Source: JAGTVG01 sp964389805 (GTDB lineage Bacteria > Bacteroidota > Bacteroidia > Cytophagales > Cyclobacteriaceae). From it: a stretch of DNA of 53,091 bases. A model generated the notes under the pieces. It had not been told where the DNA came from and searched no databases. It worked only from the letters and a program-made list of their open reading frames with translations. Location of the stretch: assembly GCA_964389805.1 (NCBI GenBank), contig CAYMFU010000271.1, positions 1-53,091 of the forward strand. Direction: 5' to 3'. The position numbers and the translations under genes are program-made. Every line of letters begins with the position of its first letter. Positions within the stretch are counted from its first letter, which is position 1. Shown here in pieces: positions 32,336 to 40,809 of this stretch.

Positions 32336-32974
32336 TTATTCTCCTATTTTTGTTGGTTCAGCAATAGAGACATTCCTTGGAATCCCCTCTCTTGCTCTAC
32401 TGTATACGTCATTCTGTGCCGGATCACTTTTATCCAGGTTTCTGAATTCCTCAGCTGTCAATCCAACCCTATCGCCATAAATTTCATCATATGCCCCCAT
32501 GATCTCATCAAGAATTCCAAGATATATTTCATAACTTGTTCCCCGGTCTGTTTTATAGGATACAACAGCATCCCTAGGGCTATCTGATGAATCAGGCCTT
32601 CGGCCCTGCGAGAGGACAAAATTCCTTTGGGCGCCTGACAGTGAATTTATCAGATCCTGATTTTCCTGATCCTGTTCTCCAAAATTCAAGACAAACTCCT
32701 TAACCATATCTCTAATTTTAGAAATATCCTGTAATGGTTCATCTTCCACCAGAATCCTGTCACTCGAGTTTACATTCACTTTGAATATATTCCTCTGGTT
32801 CTTGGTAATATCCGGCGGGGGTTGATTTGGATCAGGCTTAGGCGGCAACAATAAGGCGATCCCTTTATCAGAGGCAATGGTTGTCGTAACCAGGAAGAAT
32901 ATCAGCAATAAGAATGCGATATCTGCCAATGATGCTGAAGGAATATCAACCTTTCTGTTTTTACTTTTTGCCAT
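32336..32974 (-). CDS. exbD: ExbD/TolR family protein with enlarged periplasmic domain (first copy)
   Basis: This 212-residue relative of ExbD has the N-terminal SASLADIAFLLLIFFLVTTTI helix with the conserved Asp near 18. The periplasmic part is about 60 residues longer than in the second copy, with the extra piece (about 90-135) rich in Asp, Glu, Ser and Gln. The block DAVVSYKTDRGTSYEIYLGILDEIMGAYDEIY is the ExbD peptide-binding-like fold. Position: after a small membrane protein (1-base overlap) and one base before the second ExbD. It probably forms a hetero-oligomeric stator with ExbB. Confidence 0.87.
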   Translation of the reverse strand: MAKSKNRKVDIPSASLADIAFLLLIFFLVTTTIASDKGIALLLPPKPDPNQPPPDITKNQRNIFKVNVNSSDRILVEDEPLQDISKIRDMVKEFVLNFGEQDQENQDLINSLSGAQRNFVLSQGRRPDSSDSPRDAVVSYKTDRGTSYEIYLGILDEIMGAYDEIYGDRVGLTAEEFRNLDKSDPAQNDVYSRAREGIPRNVSIAEPTKIGE

Positions 32975-33303
32975 CAGCTAAATATTTTTGAAATTTCGGT
33001 AAATACAATCCCAACGACTGCAACAGCTATTAAGATGTAAGTAGTATTAATTACACCACCAATATACTTTGACATACCTGATTCTATTCCAAATTTGGAG
33101 TATGTCGCTGTAACTTCTGACCCGGCAACGCTATATCCAATTCCAAAAATCACGAGTATAACTGCAAGGCCAATGGCACCTGTTACCAGTGATTTGGGAT
33201 TATCAATAGCATTGATCAATGGGAGGATAATTGCTGCAAGCACTGCTAATCCAAGCAAGGCATATGAGACAATTATCATTATATCAACAAAATCCTGTTC
33301 CAT
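32974..33303 (-). CDS. small three-helix membrane protein of the ExbB/ExbD cluster, function unknown
   Basis: This 109-residue protein has three hydrophobic segments (about 8-30, 39-60 and 83-107) and short polar loops, including SEVTATYSKFGIESGMSKY between the second and third. I do not recognise a family. It starts 10 bases after the ExbB gene and its last base overlaps the ExbD start, so the four genes are tightly coupled. A stator accessory or assembly role is the natural guess, from position only. Confidence 0.75.
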   Translation of the reverse strand: MEQDFVDIMIIVSYALLGLAVLAAIILPLINAIDNPKSLVTGAIGLAVILVIFGIGYSVAGSEVTATYSKFGIESGMSKYIGGVINTTYILIAVAVVGIVFTEISKIFS

Positions 33304-33313
33304 ATGTCCTAAA

Positions 33314-34117
33314 TTATTTTCCCTGTGTTAAATTGTACTTAACAAGAATATCAACAAATGATATTGATGCATCTTCCATCTGATTCACAAGTGAATCGAT
33401 TTTTGACACAAGGTAGTTATAGAAAAGTTGCAAAATAACAGCTACGATAAGACCACCGACAGTTGTTAAAAGGGCTACCTTAATACCACCGGCAACAAGT
33501 GATGGTGAAATATCCCCGGCAGCTTCAATAGCATCGAAGGCATCTATCATACCAATTACAGTTCCCATAAAACCTAACATAGGTGCAAGAGAAATAAATA
33601 ATGATATCCAGACTAATCCTTTTTCAAGTCTACCCATTTCAACGGAACCATAGGAAATAATTGATTTCTCAACCATTTCGATCCCTTCCGAAATACGTAA
33701 AAGACCTTGGGTGAAAATTGATGCAACAGGTCCTCGAGTGTTTTTACAAACATCCTTAGCTGCTTCAACGCCACCGGAACTAAGGGCTTCCTCGACATTG
33801 GAAAGTAATTTTTTTGTATTGGTAGTAGAAAGATTCAATGTAATAATCCTTTCTATGGCAACAGCAAGTCCAAGAATTAAACACAATAACACGATGGACA
33901 TAAACTGCCATCCACCTTCAATGAACTTGGTTTTGATCGCCTGATGAAAGGTCTCTTCCTCTACCACGAAGTCCTCAGATGCCATGCTGTCATCAGCTGC
34001 AGCAGCTGAGGTTGTTTCTGTTGGTTGTTCAGTTTCATCGTCCTGTGCGTAAATGGCACTGGTGAAACCGAAAGTGAATGCTCCGCAAAGCATAAATAAA
34101 GCCAGTAACTTTTTCAT
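33314..34117 (-). CDS. exbB: ExbB/TolQ/MotA-type proton channel protein
   Basis: This 267-residue protein has an N-terminal signal-like helix (MKKLLALFMLCGAFTFGFTSAIYA), a Glu/Asp/Thr-rich acidic spacer (about 25-55), then the ExbB fold: helix (about 70-93), cytoplasmic helices, and the paired helices PMLGFMGTVIGMIDAFDAI (near 180-198) and VAGGIKVALLTTVGGLIVAVI (near 208-228). The two TM segments carry the polar residues of the proton path. With ExbD it forms the motor energising TonB-dependent uptake or a related outer-membrane process. The start is an ATG. First gene of the four-gene operon, and 72 bases from tRNA-Ser. Confidence 0.92.
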   Translation of the reverse strand: MKKLLALFMLCGAFTFGFTSAIYAQDDETEQPTETTSAAAADDSMASEDFVVEEETFHQAIKTKFIEGGWQFMSIVLLCLILGLAVAIERIITLNLSTTNTKKLLSNVEEALSSGGVEAAKDVCKNTRGPVASIFTQGLLRISEGIEMVEKSIISYGSVEMGRLEKGLVWISLFISLAPMLGFMGTVIGMIDAFDAIEAAGDISPSLVAGGIKVALLTTVGGLIVAVILQLFYNYLVSKIDSLVNQMEDASISFVDILVKYNLTQGK

Positions 34118-34189
34118 AATTCAGTTTTTTGATTTTTTCAAGTATACAAATTATAGTTAAAATATCCGATTAGTTATTAAAAAAATTAG

Positions 34190-34277
34190 CGGAGAGGATG
34201 GGATTCGAACCCATGGTACCCTTGTGGGGCACACTCACTTTCCAGGCGAGCACCTTCGACCACTCGGTCACCTCTCC
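34190..34277 (-). tRNA. tRNA-Ser (anticodon GGA)
   Basis: The minus strand folds as an 88-base tRNA: acceptor stem GGAGAGG (34271-34277) with CCTCTCC (34191-34197), discriminator G at 34190, a T-arm GGTTCGAATCC, and a long variable arm (GTGTGCCCCACAAGGGTACC) as expected for serine. The anticodon GGA (34241-34243) reads UCC/UCU. No CCA is encoded. Confidence 0.95.
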
Positions 34278-34351
34278 GAAAATACACTCTTAGTGGCACA
34301 AATAAATTAATAAATTACGCCTTATGCAAATTTTAAATTGGATTTTTAAGC

Positions 34352-35452
34352 CTATATGCCTATATCCATTTCTCCCCTTAAAGAGGTTGAAAGGTAGTTG
34401 CATATGCGTTCAAAATTAGTTTCATAACCCAGTACATACATCAATTTTGTGATTGCAGCTTCTGTGGTGATGTTCCATCCACTAACAACACCAATGTTCT
34501 GCAATTGGGAACTAGTTGCATATCTGCCGTGAATAACCTTGCCTCCAGCACACTGAGAAACGTTATAAATAACTATTCCACGCTTGATGGCTTTCTTTAA
34601 AATTTCAATAAACCATTCTTTTGTAGGCGCATTTCCTGAACCATATGTCTCCATAACCACTCCTTTAAGATCCTTAATGTTCATTATGCTCTCAATCACA
34701 TCCCTTGTGATAGTTGGGAATAACTTTAATACTACAACATGAGGATTAAAATGGTCATGGAAGACCAGCTGTCTGTCTTTGTCATAAGACATTATGGCTG
34801 GTTTATTGAATTCAATTGTAATTCCAATTTTCGCCAGAATCGGATAGTTTTCCGACTCGAAGGCAGAAAATTGAGAACTTCTGAGCTTTGTTGTCCGGTT
34901 CCCTCTTAATAACTGATAATCAAAATATATGCAAACTTCAGGGACCAAGGGTCGGTCGCCAATCATTCTTGAAGCAATCTCTATCGCAGTGATGAGATTA
35001 GGCCTGGCATCAGATCTAATGGCGCTAATAGGAAGTTGCGCACCTGTGAAAATAACCGGTTTGTTCAGATTCTCTAAAATGAAACTAAGTGCTGAAGCTG
35101 AGTAGGCCATGGTATCCGTTCCCTGCAAGATCACAAATCCATCATAATGCTGATAGTTTTCATATATGATCTGTCCAAGTTCTATCCAGTTCCCATAATT
35201 CATATTTGAGGAATCCATCGGTGTTGGAAATGAAATGACCGTAATACCCACATTTAAGGCAGTTAGCGAGGGAAGCTGTTGCATGATCTGGTTGAACTTC
35301 AGGGCTACCAATGCACCAGCTGAGTCTCTTACCATTCCAATTGTTCCTCCGGAATATATGATCAATATTGAGGCCTTCGGCCTGACAGCACCAGTTTTAA
35401 TATGTATTATCCTGTATTTCGGACTAATTTGCTTTAAAGATTTTTCTGGCAT
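34352..35452 (-). CDS. ansA: type I L-asparaginase
   Basis: This 366-residue enzyme hydrolyses asparagine to aspartate and ammonia. Motifs: YSGGTIGM with the first catalytic Thr37, LQGTDTMAYSASALSF with the second Thr, and VMETYGSGNAP further on. The N-terminal 28 residues are a variable leader; the absence of an obvious signal peptide suggests the cytoplasmic type I form. The ATG at 35452 lies inside the end of the TatD gene (29-base overlap), indicating translational coupling. It is the last gene of a seven-gene minus-strand run. I see no clear terminator between it and tRNA-Ser. Confidence 0.93.
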   Translation of the reverse strand: MPEKSLKQISPKYRIIHIKTGAVRPKASILIIYSGGTIGMVRDSAGALVALKFNQIMQQLPSLTALNVGITVISFPTPMDSSNMNYGNWIELGQIIYENYQHYDGFVILQGTDTMAYSASALSFILENLNKPVIFTGAQLPISAIRSDARPNLITAIEIASRMIGDRPLVPEVCIYFDYQLLRGNRTTKLRSSQFSAFESENYPILAKIGITIEFNKPAIMSYDKDRQLVFHDHFNPHVVVLKLFPTITRDVIESIMNIKDLKGVVMETYGSGNAPTKEWFIEILKKAIKRGIVIYNVSQCAGGKVIHGRYATSSQLQNIGVVSGWNITTEAAITKLMYVLGYETNFERICNYLSTSLRGEMDIGI

Positions 35453-36194
35453 TATCTGTTGTTTTTTGCGCTATTAATGAAATATCAGTATCATAAATTT
35501 CCGCCAATCGTTCTGCAATCAATTTGATATGAGCTGGTTCATTTCTTTTACCACGGTAAGGATGCGGCGTTAAATATGGGCTATCGGTTTCTAATACAAT
35601 TTTTTCCAATGGTATATTTTCAATGATTGATCCCAATCCCGAATTTTTAAAAGTAACCACACCTCCTATCCCTAAAAAAAATCCCAGATCAATTATTTGC
35701 CTGGCCTGATCCAGGCCACCAGTGAAACAATGAAATATTCCGGAAAGACCTTCACCGTGGTTTTTTTCGATTATCCGGATGGATAAATCAAGAGAGTCTC
35801 TGGAATGTAATATAATAGGTAAATCATACATTTTTGCCCAGTTCACCTGGATCTCTAAAGATTCAATTTGCTGCTGGCGATACGTTTTATCCCAATAAAG
35901 ATCGGTCCCTGTTTCTCCAATGCCGGCAAACGAGCGTTTAACCAACCAATTCTCCATAATTTTCAGTTCCTCCATGAAATATGCATTTACAGAGCAGGGA
36001 TGTAATCCTATCATAGAACGACACTGATCAGGAAATTCAGCTTCAAGGTTCAACATGGGATCTATTGTGGATACATCAATATTAGGCAGATAGATCTTAG
36101 AGATTGACGAGCTAATAGCTCCCGACAAAACTTCTTCCCTGTCATCTTTGAATTGATCCAGGTATATATGCGCATGTGTGTCAATCAATTCCAT
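35424..36194 (-). CDS. tatD: TatD family metal-dependent hydrolase
   Basis: This 256-residue TIM-barrel hydrolase has metal ligands in DTHAHIYLD (near 4-12), the Glu in GIGETGTDLYWDK (near 91-103), HSRDSLD (near 130-136), FHCFTGG (near 155-161) and TDSPYLTPHPYRGKRNEP (near 203-220). TatD proteins are 3'-5' DNA exonucleases or phosphodiesterases in DNA repair and degradation. The 3' end overlaps the start of the asparaginase gene by 29 bases. It follows the deacetylase gene by 12 bases. Confidence 0.93.
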   Translation of the reverse strand: MELIDTHAHIYLDQFKDDREEVLSGAISSSISKIYLPNIDVSTIDPMLNLEAEFPDQCRSMIGLHPCSVNAYFMEELKIMENWLVKRSFAGIGETGTDLYWDKTYRQQQIESLEIQVNWAKMYDLPIILHSRDSLDLSIRIIEKNHGEGLSGIFHCFTGGLDQARQIIDLGFFLGIGGVVTFKNSGLGSIIENIPLEKIVLETDSPYLTPHPYRGKRNEPAHIKLIAERLAEIYDTDISLIAQKTTDNARKIFKAN

Positions 36195-36206
36195 AAAAAA
36201 ATATTG

Positions 36207-36857
36207 CTAACTTTGCGAATATATATCTTCTAATTTACAAAATTCATAATTATTGCTTTTTAAATGCCTTATATATTGCGAAATTATCAATTTATTTTTT
36301 TCAAAGGCCCTGGTGCTATCATGAAATATGATGATTGAACCATTTCGTGTATATTTTATACTTTTCTCAAGACATTTATCGGCTGTCACCCGGGGTGAAA
36401 AATCATAGGATAATACGTCCCACATAATGATCTTATATTCATTTTTAATTTTTCTCAGCGTTTTTTTTCGGATTTTTCCATACGGAGGCCTAAACAGCTT
36501 AATTTGATCTATGCCTGAATTATGACATAAAACTTCCTCGCACAATTGAATATTTTTTAAATAATTCTCATCACTTACTTCCCAGCCATTCAAATGATTA
36601 AAGGTATGATTTCCTATCCCATGTTTTTCCTCAACGATCCTTTTAAAAACCTCGGGGTATTTTCTAATATTGTCACCTACACAAAAAAAAGTAGCTTTGA
36701 TATCCAGATCAGATAGCACATCGAGGATATATTCAGTTACTTCCGGAACAGGCCCATCATCGAAGGTCAGGTATATTTTTTTCTTTTCCCTGTCACCATG
36801 CCATAAAGCAGCAGGGTAAAGAAATTCGAAAAGTTTTGGGGTCTTAAAAAAATGCAC
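36207..36857 (-). CDS. polysaccharide deacetylase family protein
   Basis: This 216-residue NodB-type deacetylase has motif 1 TFDDGP (near 31-36), the metal-binding HTFNH (HxxxH, near 82-86), motif 3 RPPYGK (near 119-124) and the final HDS motif IIFHDSTRAF (near 174-183). Such enzymes remove N-acetyl groups from peptidoglycan or polysaccharides. There is no signal peptide, so the substrate may be a membrane-associated sugar handled at the inner face, or the signal was missed. The start is GTG at 36855-36857, chosen because the product then opens with the family text HFFKTPKLFEFLYP; no ATG is available upstream. It starts 5 bases after the PP2C stop. Confidence 0.85.
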   Translation of the reverse strand: MHFFKTPKLFEFLYPAALWHGDREKKKIYLTFDDGPVPEVTEYILDVLSDLDIKATFFCVGDNIRKYPEVFKRIVEEKHGIGNHTFNHLNGWEVSDENYLKNIQLCEEVLCHNSGIDQIKLFRPPYGKIRKKTLRKIKNEYKIIMWDVLSYDFSPRVTADKCLEKSIKYTRNGSIIIFHDSTRAFEKNKLIISQYIRHLKSNNYEFCKLEDIYSQS

Positions 36858-36862
36858 CGGTA

Positions 36863-38083
36863 TTAATTTATTTTGCAGGACAACAAGGTGATATCATCAT
36901 TTAAAACACTGGAAGCATTAAAACTGTTTACTTCTTCGACAATTTTGTGGTGAAGGGCCTTGAGGTCCAGATTTAAGTTATCCTTCACTATGTTAATAAC
37001 CCTTTCCACACCGAATGGTTCATCCTCGGCATCGAATGTTTCAATTAATCCATCGGTGAAGGCCAGGAAGAAAAAACTTGATAGATCTTTAATTCTACCT
37101 ATTTTCAAAAATGGTAAGGGATGGAATACCCCCAATACGGTAGTGCCAAGTTCAAGTTGAGTGACATCAGTACCCGGGCTGTGAAATAAAGGCGGATTAT
37201 GTCCGGCATTTACATATTTAAAGTATTTCAGATCTCTATTATAGATAGCAACAAAGAAGGTTATAAAACTTTCGCCATTGCTATTCTGAAGTACTAAATA
37301 ATTCAATTCCCTGACGATCCTCTCCAACTTCGTTGTCTGTCTTATTAAAGTTCGGAGTGAAGCCTGAAAATTGGCCATCATTAGGGCTGCGGGTATTCCC
37401 TTGCCTGACACGTCGGCTATACAGATTAAGAACTGGTTTTCATCGATTGGAATAAAATCAAAATAGTCACCGCCTACTGCCTGATGGGGTTCGTAACTTG
37501 AGAATATTTTAAATTTTTCTGTATATGGTAAATTTTTAGGAAATAATAGTTGCTGGACCTTCCGGGCTATTTCCATTTCCTTTTGAAATGCCTTTTGCTC
37601 AAGTTCCTTTCTTGCCAGTTTTTTATTTTCAATGGCAACAATAATAATATTAGATAAGGTCTTAATAAAGTTCAGATTAATTTGCCCTGTTACATAATCC
37701 CCACTGTTAAAACCTCCCAGGAAAACAACAGCCAGCAATTCATTCTTATGACTAACAGGAATTACTCTTTCAAATTCATTGAAAGGTTCAGTTTCATTTG
37801 AATGATCCAGGTCTGATATATCATGGATATTTAAGCTGCCTTCCTTAAATGCCACCGTGCTGAAGTCATGGTTCGTCCCAAAATTTACTTTACACTCCCA
37901 ATTATCATCCTTTACATAAAGTGCAAGCCTCTTAATTTTGAGGTTTGCCCTTAAAGTGAAATTAAATATCTTGTATAGTGATTCTTCAGGAAGGTTATTG
38001 TTGATAGCCTGAGTAATCTCCAGCAAAGCATTCAGCTCGAGATCTTTCAATTCAAAATTCTTCCTGATGGTTTCGATATCCAT
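36863..38083 (-). CDS. PP2C-type (SpoIIE/RsbU-like) serine/threonine phosphatase with GAF-like sensor
   Basis: This 406-residue cytoplasmic protein has an N-terminal GAF-like sensory domain (about 10-150) and a helical linker (about 150-180, AFQKEMEIARKVQQLLFPKN is the classic connector), followed by the PPM phosphatase domain. Its metal sites are AVGGDYFDFI (near 205-214), ADVSGKGIPAALMM (near 226-239), AFTDGLIETFDA (near 349-360) and NDDITLLSCK (last residues). RsbU/SpoIIE phosphatases activate anti-sigma antagonists in stress signalling. A partner anti-sigma or antagonist gene is not in the window. Confidence 0.9.
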   Translation of the reverse strand: MDIETIRKNFELKDLELNALLEITQAINNNLPEESLYKIFNFTLRANLKIKRLALYVKDDNWECKVNFGTNHDFSTVAFKEGSLNIHDISDLDHSNETEPFNEFERVIPVSHKNELLAVVFLGGFNSGDYVTGQINLNFIKTLSNIIIVAIENKKLARKELEQKAFQKEMEIARKVQQLLFPKNLPYTEKFKIFSSYEPHQAVGGDYFDFIPIDENQFLICIADVSGKGIPAALMMANFQASLRTLIRQTTKLERIVRELNYLVLQNSNGESFITFFVAIYNRDLKYFKYVNAGHNPPLFHSPGTDVTQLELGTTVLGVFHPLPFLKIGRIKDLSSFFFLAFTDGLIETFDAEDEPFGVERVINIVKDNLNLDLKALHHKIVEEVNSFNASSVLNDDITLLSCKIN

Positions 38084-38084
38084 G

Positions 38085-39329
38085 TTATATTTTCTTTATA
38101 CTTGTTTGGGGATCAAATGAATCTCTCAGACCATTCCCAAGCAAATTAAAGGATAGTACGATCATTGAAATGGCCATACCCGGGAAAATGACCATCTGCC
38201 AGCTATTCTTAGTTCCGATCATTGAGAATCCTTCATAAATCATATTCCCCCAGGAGGGTGTTGGGGGTTGCACGCTCAAGCCAAGAAAACTAAGACCTGC
38301 TTCCAATAAAATTGCGGCAGCAAAATTCGCAGTAGCAATCACAATAACAGGACCAATGATGTTTGGAAATATGTGTGTATAAATAATCCTGAAATTTCCC
38401 ATCCCCAAAGCCCTGGCTGCTTCAATAAAGGTTTTCTCTTTAATAGCCATTATCTGACCGCGTACTACCCGCGCCACCTCAACCCACATGGTTAATCCAA
38501 CCGCTACAAAAGCCACCCAAACACCCCGGCTTTGGAGAGCTATACTGATGGCAATTACTAACATAATACCTGGTATAGACCAGATTACGGACATAAACCA
38601 CATAATGAAATGGTCAACCTTTCCTCCAAAGAAACCTGATATAGCTCCTAAGGATAAACCTAAGAAAAGGGATATAAGCACTGATATGAAACCTATTGAA
38701 AGGGATATCCTGGCTCCGTAAATTAATCTGCTCAAAATGTCTCTCCCGGCTCTGTCCGTTCCTAATAAATACTTTTCCGAAATTATGCTCTCATTCTTGA
38801 ATTTTTGATGCAGTTGATCCAGGCTTGTTTCAAGAAGTTGTCCTTGATAATTGACATAACGAATATTTTCACCCTCCACTATATGATTGAGACCATTTTC
38901 GAGAAGCTCAGATTCACCAATATACAAGGGATACACTGCTGGCACCATTTTTGAAAATTTTGTTTTCTCTTCACGTCCATATTCCCGGTAATAAACGGTA
39001 TCATGTTTTATCCAATAATCTTTAATTGGGATCTTTATATAAGATGATTCCTGACCTGACATCGCTCTTTGCATGAAACCTTTTTCAGGTACTTCGAAAT
39101 CTTTCCTAAGCAACAAAAACTCAGCCTGAAATCCCGGTAATTTTTTCTGAATCTGAATGGCGCCATTATTGGCATTTGGGGTATCATCAGGCATAATTAA
39201 ATATCCTGCCAAGGCAACAAATCCTGTAAATAATATGAAATACAATCCTATCATTGCGGGTTTGTTTTTCTGCAGTCGTTTGAATACATAATAGTTTAGA
39301 GATCTCCCTATGGTCTTTTCATCAGGCAT
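38085..39329 (-). CDS. OppC/DppC-like ABC transporter permease with large extracytoplasmic insertion
   Basis: This 414-residue permease has a first helix (about 25-46), a long extracytoplasmic segment (about 47-195), and five further helices with the BPD_transp_1 fold. The coupling-helix (EAA) motif is EAARALGMGNFRIIYTHIFPN (abridged) near 300, and the DRAGRDILSRLIYGARISLS block precedes the second helix. In peptide permeases of the OppC type that insertion is short. I start it at the ATG at 39327-39329: an upstream ATG (39416) gives 29 extra residues that lie inside the preceding gene and are not family-like. No OppB, ATPase or binding protein is in the window. Substrate unknown; peptides are likely. 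Confidence 0.85.
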   Translation of the reverse strand: MPDEKTIGRSLNYYVFKRLQKNKPAMIGLYFILFTGFVALAGYLIMPDDTPNANNGAIQIQKKLPGFQAEFLLLRKDFEVPEKGFMQRAMSGQESSYIKIPIKDYWIKHDTVYYREYGREEKTKFSKMVPAVYPLYIGESELLENGLNHIVEGENIRYVNYQGQLLETSLDQLHQKFKNESIISEKYLLGTDRAGRDILSRLIYGARISLSIGFISVLISLFLGLSLGAISGFFGGKVDHFIMWFMSVIWSIPGIMLVIAISIALQSRGVWVAFVAVGLTMWVEVARVVRGQIMAIKEKTFIEAARALGMGNFRIIYTHIFPNIIGPVIVIATANFAAAILLEAGLSFLGLSVQPPTPSWGNMIYEGFSMIGTKNSWQMVIFPGMAISMIVLSFNLLGNGLRDSFDPQTSIKKI

Positions 39330-39588
39330 TCTGATCAGAACTGTTATGTGCAAATAATCCAGTCTTAGACGCCAGATAATAGTAGGAATGGAATCGTGTT
39401 TCCAGGTCAATTTCATCTCCTAGCAGTTCATCTGTAGGTGAGGAATAACACCTTATCCAATCCTTGCGGAGCAATGATTCTAATGTTGTTTTTAGCATCA
39501 GGTCATCCCACCGCAAGGTATCCCTTAATTGCGTGTAAGACTGAACAAAATATAACTCATCTAATACATCATATTCAAGGTCAGACAT
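39322..39588 (-). CDS. 88-residue protein upstream of the permease (possible winged helix)
   Basis: This small acidic protein could form three helices followed by a beta-wing-like stretch; LKTTLESLLRKDWIRCYSS resembles the recognition helix of a winged-helix domain. I do not recognise the family. The gene is supported by position: it starts three bases after the glycosyltransferase stop and its TGA overlaps the ATG of the permease (8-base overlap), a pattern of translational coupling. It could regulate or stabilise the permease, but nothing in the sequence proves it. Confidence 0.65.
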   Translation of the reverse strand: MSDLEYDVLDELYFVQSYTQLRDTLRWDDLMLKTTLESLLRKDWIRCYSSPTDELLGDEIDLETRFHSYYYLASKTGLFAHNSSDQNA

Positions 39589-39591
39589 ATT

Positions 39592-40719
39592 TCAATTTTT
39601 AAAGTGTCTCTCCTTCCATTCATATCCACCCAGATTCGAAAGAATTCCAAAGGTAACAGCATATAGCGGGTATACCAATGAACTTATCATAAACGGAATT
39701 ACTTTTAATCTTTTAATCAAAAACCGATACATCAGTTTAAAATATATAAATTCAAGAAGGAGTTTAATCGCCAATAATAAAATAACGGCATTTAGAGTCA
39801 CTAATTTCGAAATGCCAAAGATAAAAAGCAATAAAAATGAAAGGTGAACTATGAAAATATATATGGCCAACGCTTTCGATAGCGGATTAGGGTGTTTTCT
39901 CCACTTTCCGGACCATCTCCTGCGCTGATCATAAAACTCACTAATACCAGATTTTGGTTGGATATGAACTATAGCCTGGATCGATTTTAAAAATGAAATA
40001 CCGGATGGATACCGCTTACTGATTTTATACATCAGGAACTCATCATCCCCCGAGATAATCTTTTCATATCCTTCATACCCTTTCACTTCAAAGAAGGCTT
40101 CTTTTCTAAAGGCCAGATTTGCCCCGTTACATAGAATTGGTTTATTATAATATATTGCAGCAGCTCCGGCGCCTATCAAACTGGAGAATTCAAGAGATTG
40201 AACATCATCTATAAATCCCTCACCGTCCATAACAACTGGTCCTGAGATAAATTTTGAATCTGTACCTGTAAATGCACCCGCATAAACTTGAATCCAATTT
40301 CTCTCAAGCAAAACGTCCCCGTCAGTCAATAAAATAAGCTCACCTGAAGCTTTCGTCATGCCATAGGTAATGGCTGCTTTCTTATGTGAAGTGCCTTCAA
40401 CAGCATCTTTCTCAAGTTGGTATACCCGAATATCGGCGACGCTCTTCTTTGAAAAATTTATCAACTGTTCATACGTGCCATCTTCAGAATAATCGTCAAT
40501 AAATATAACTTCAAAATGCTCATAGGCATAAGCCTGATTTTCCAGACACCGGATAAGTGGAGTAATATTATGAGCCTCATTTCTAACAGGAATTATAACG
40601 CTTATAAAAGGATAGTCTGAATTTAAAATTTCCAGCTCCTTTATCCCGCTCCAAGCCCTGATCAGAAGGAGAAGAAATATAAAATACGATATACTTAAAA
40701 AGGAGATAATCCAGACCAA
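39592..40719 (-). CDS. family 2 glycosyltransferase, membrane-bound
   Basis: This 375-residue protein has an N-terminal helix (about 2-20), a GT-A catalytic domain with the N-terminal ISVIIPVRNEAHNI (near 39-52), the DDYSEDGT and LTDGD (DxD-like) motifs (near 75-82 and 131-135), the acceptor-loop DDEFLMYKISKR and Q(R)RRW motif DQRRRWSGKW (near 263-272), and three C-terminal helices (about 285-360). QxxRW and DxD fit a processive or lipid-acceptor transferase of the GT2 family. The start is TTG at 40717-40719; no ATG is found upstream in frame before the next gene, and no Met is available downstream within 40 residues. First gene of the seven-gene operon. Confidence 0.85.
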   Translation of the reverse strand: MVWIISFLSISYFIFLLLLIRAWSGIKELEILNSDYPFISVIIPVRNEAHNITPLIRCLENQAYAYEHFEVIFIDDYSEDGTYEQLINFSKKSVADIRVYQLEKDAVEGTSHKKAAITYGMTKASGELILLTDGDVLLERNWIQVYAGAFTGTDSKFISGPVVMDGEGFIDDVQSLEFSSLIGAGAAAIYYNKPILCNGANLAFRKEAFFEVKGYEGYEKIISGDDEFLMYKISKRYPSGISFLKSIQAIVHIQPKSGISEFYDQRRRWSGKWRKHPNPLSKALAIYIFIVHLSFLLLFIFGISKLVTLNAVILLLAIKLLLEFIYFKLMYRFLIKRLKVIPFMISSLVYPLYAVTFGILSNLGGYEWKERHFKN

Positions 40720-40809
40720 GACTTTAATTTTTAAGACAGCCAGAAATTTCCTGAATATCCAATAAATATGATAATTTCTTCCTATAATTAGTTAAATTTT
40801 TATTTAAAC

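Noticed and set aside
39330..39416. Upstream start of the OppC-like permease
   Set aside because: The extra 29 residues lie within the 88-residue gene and look unlike a permease N-terminus; the ATG at 39329 fits the coupled overlap.
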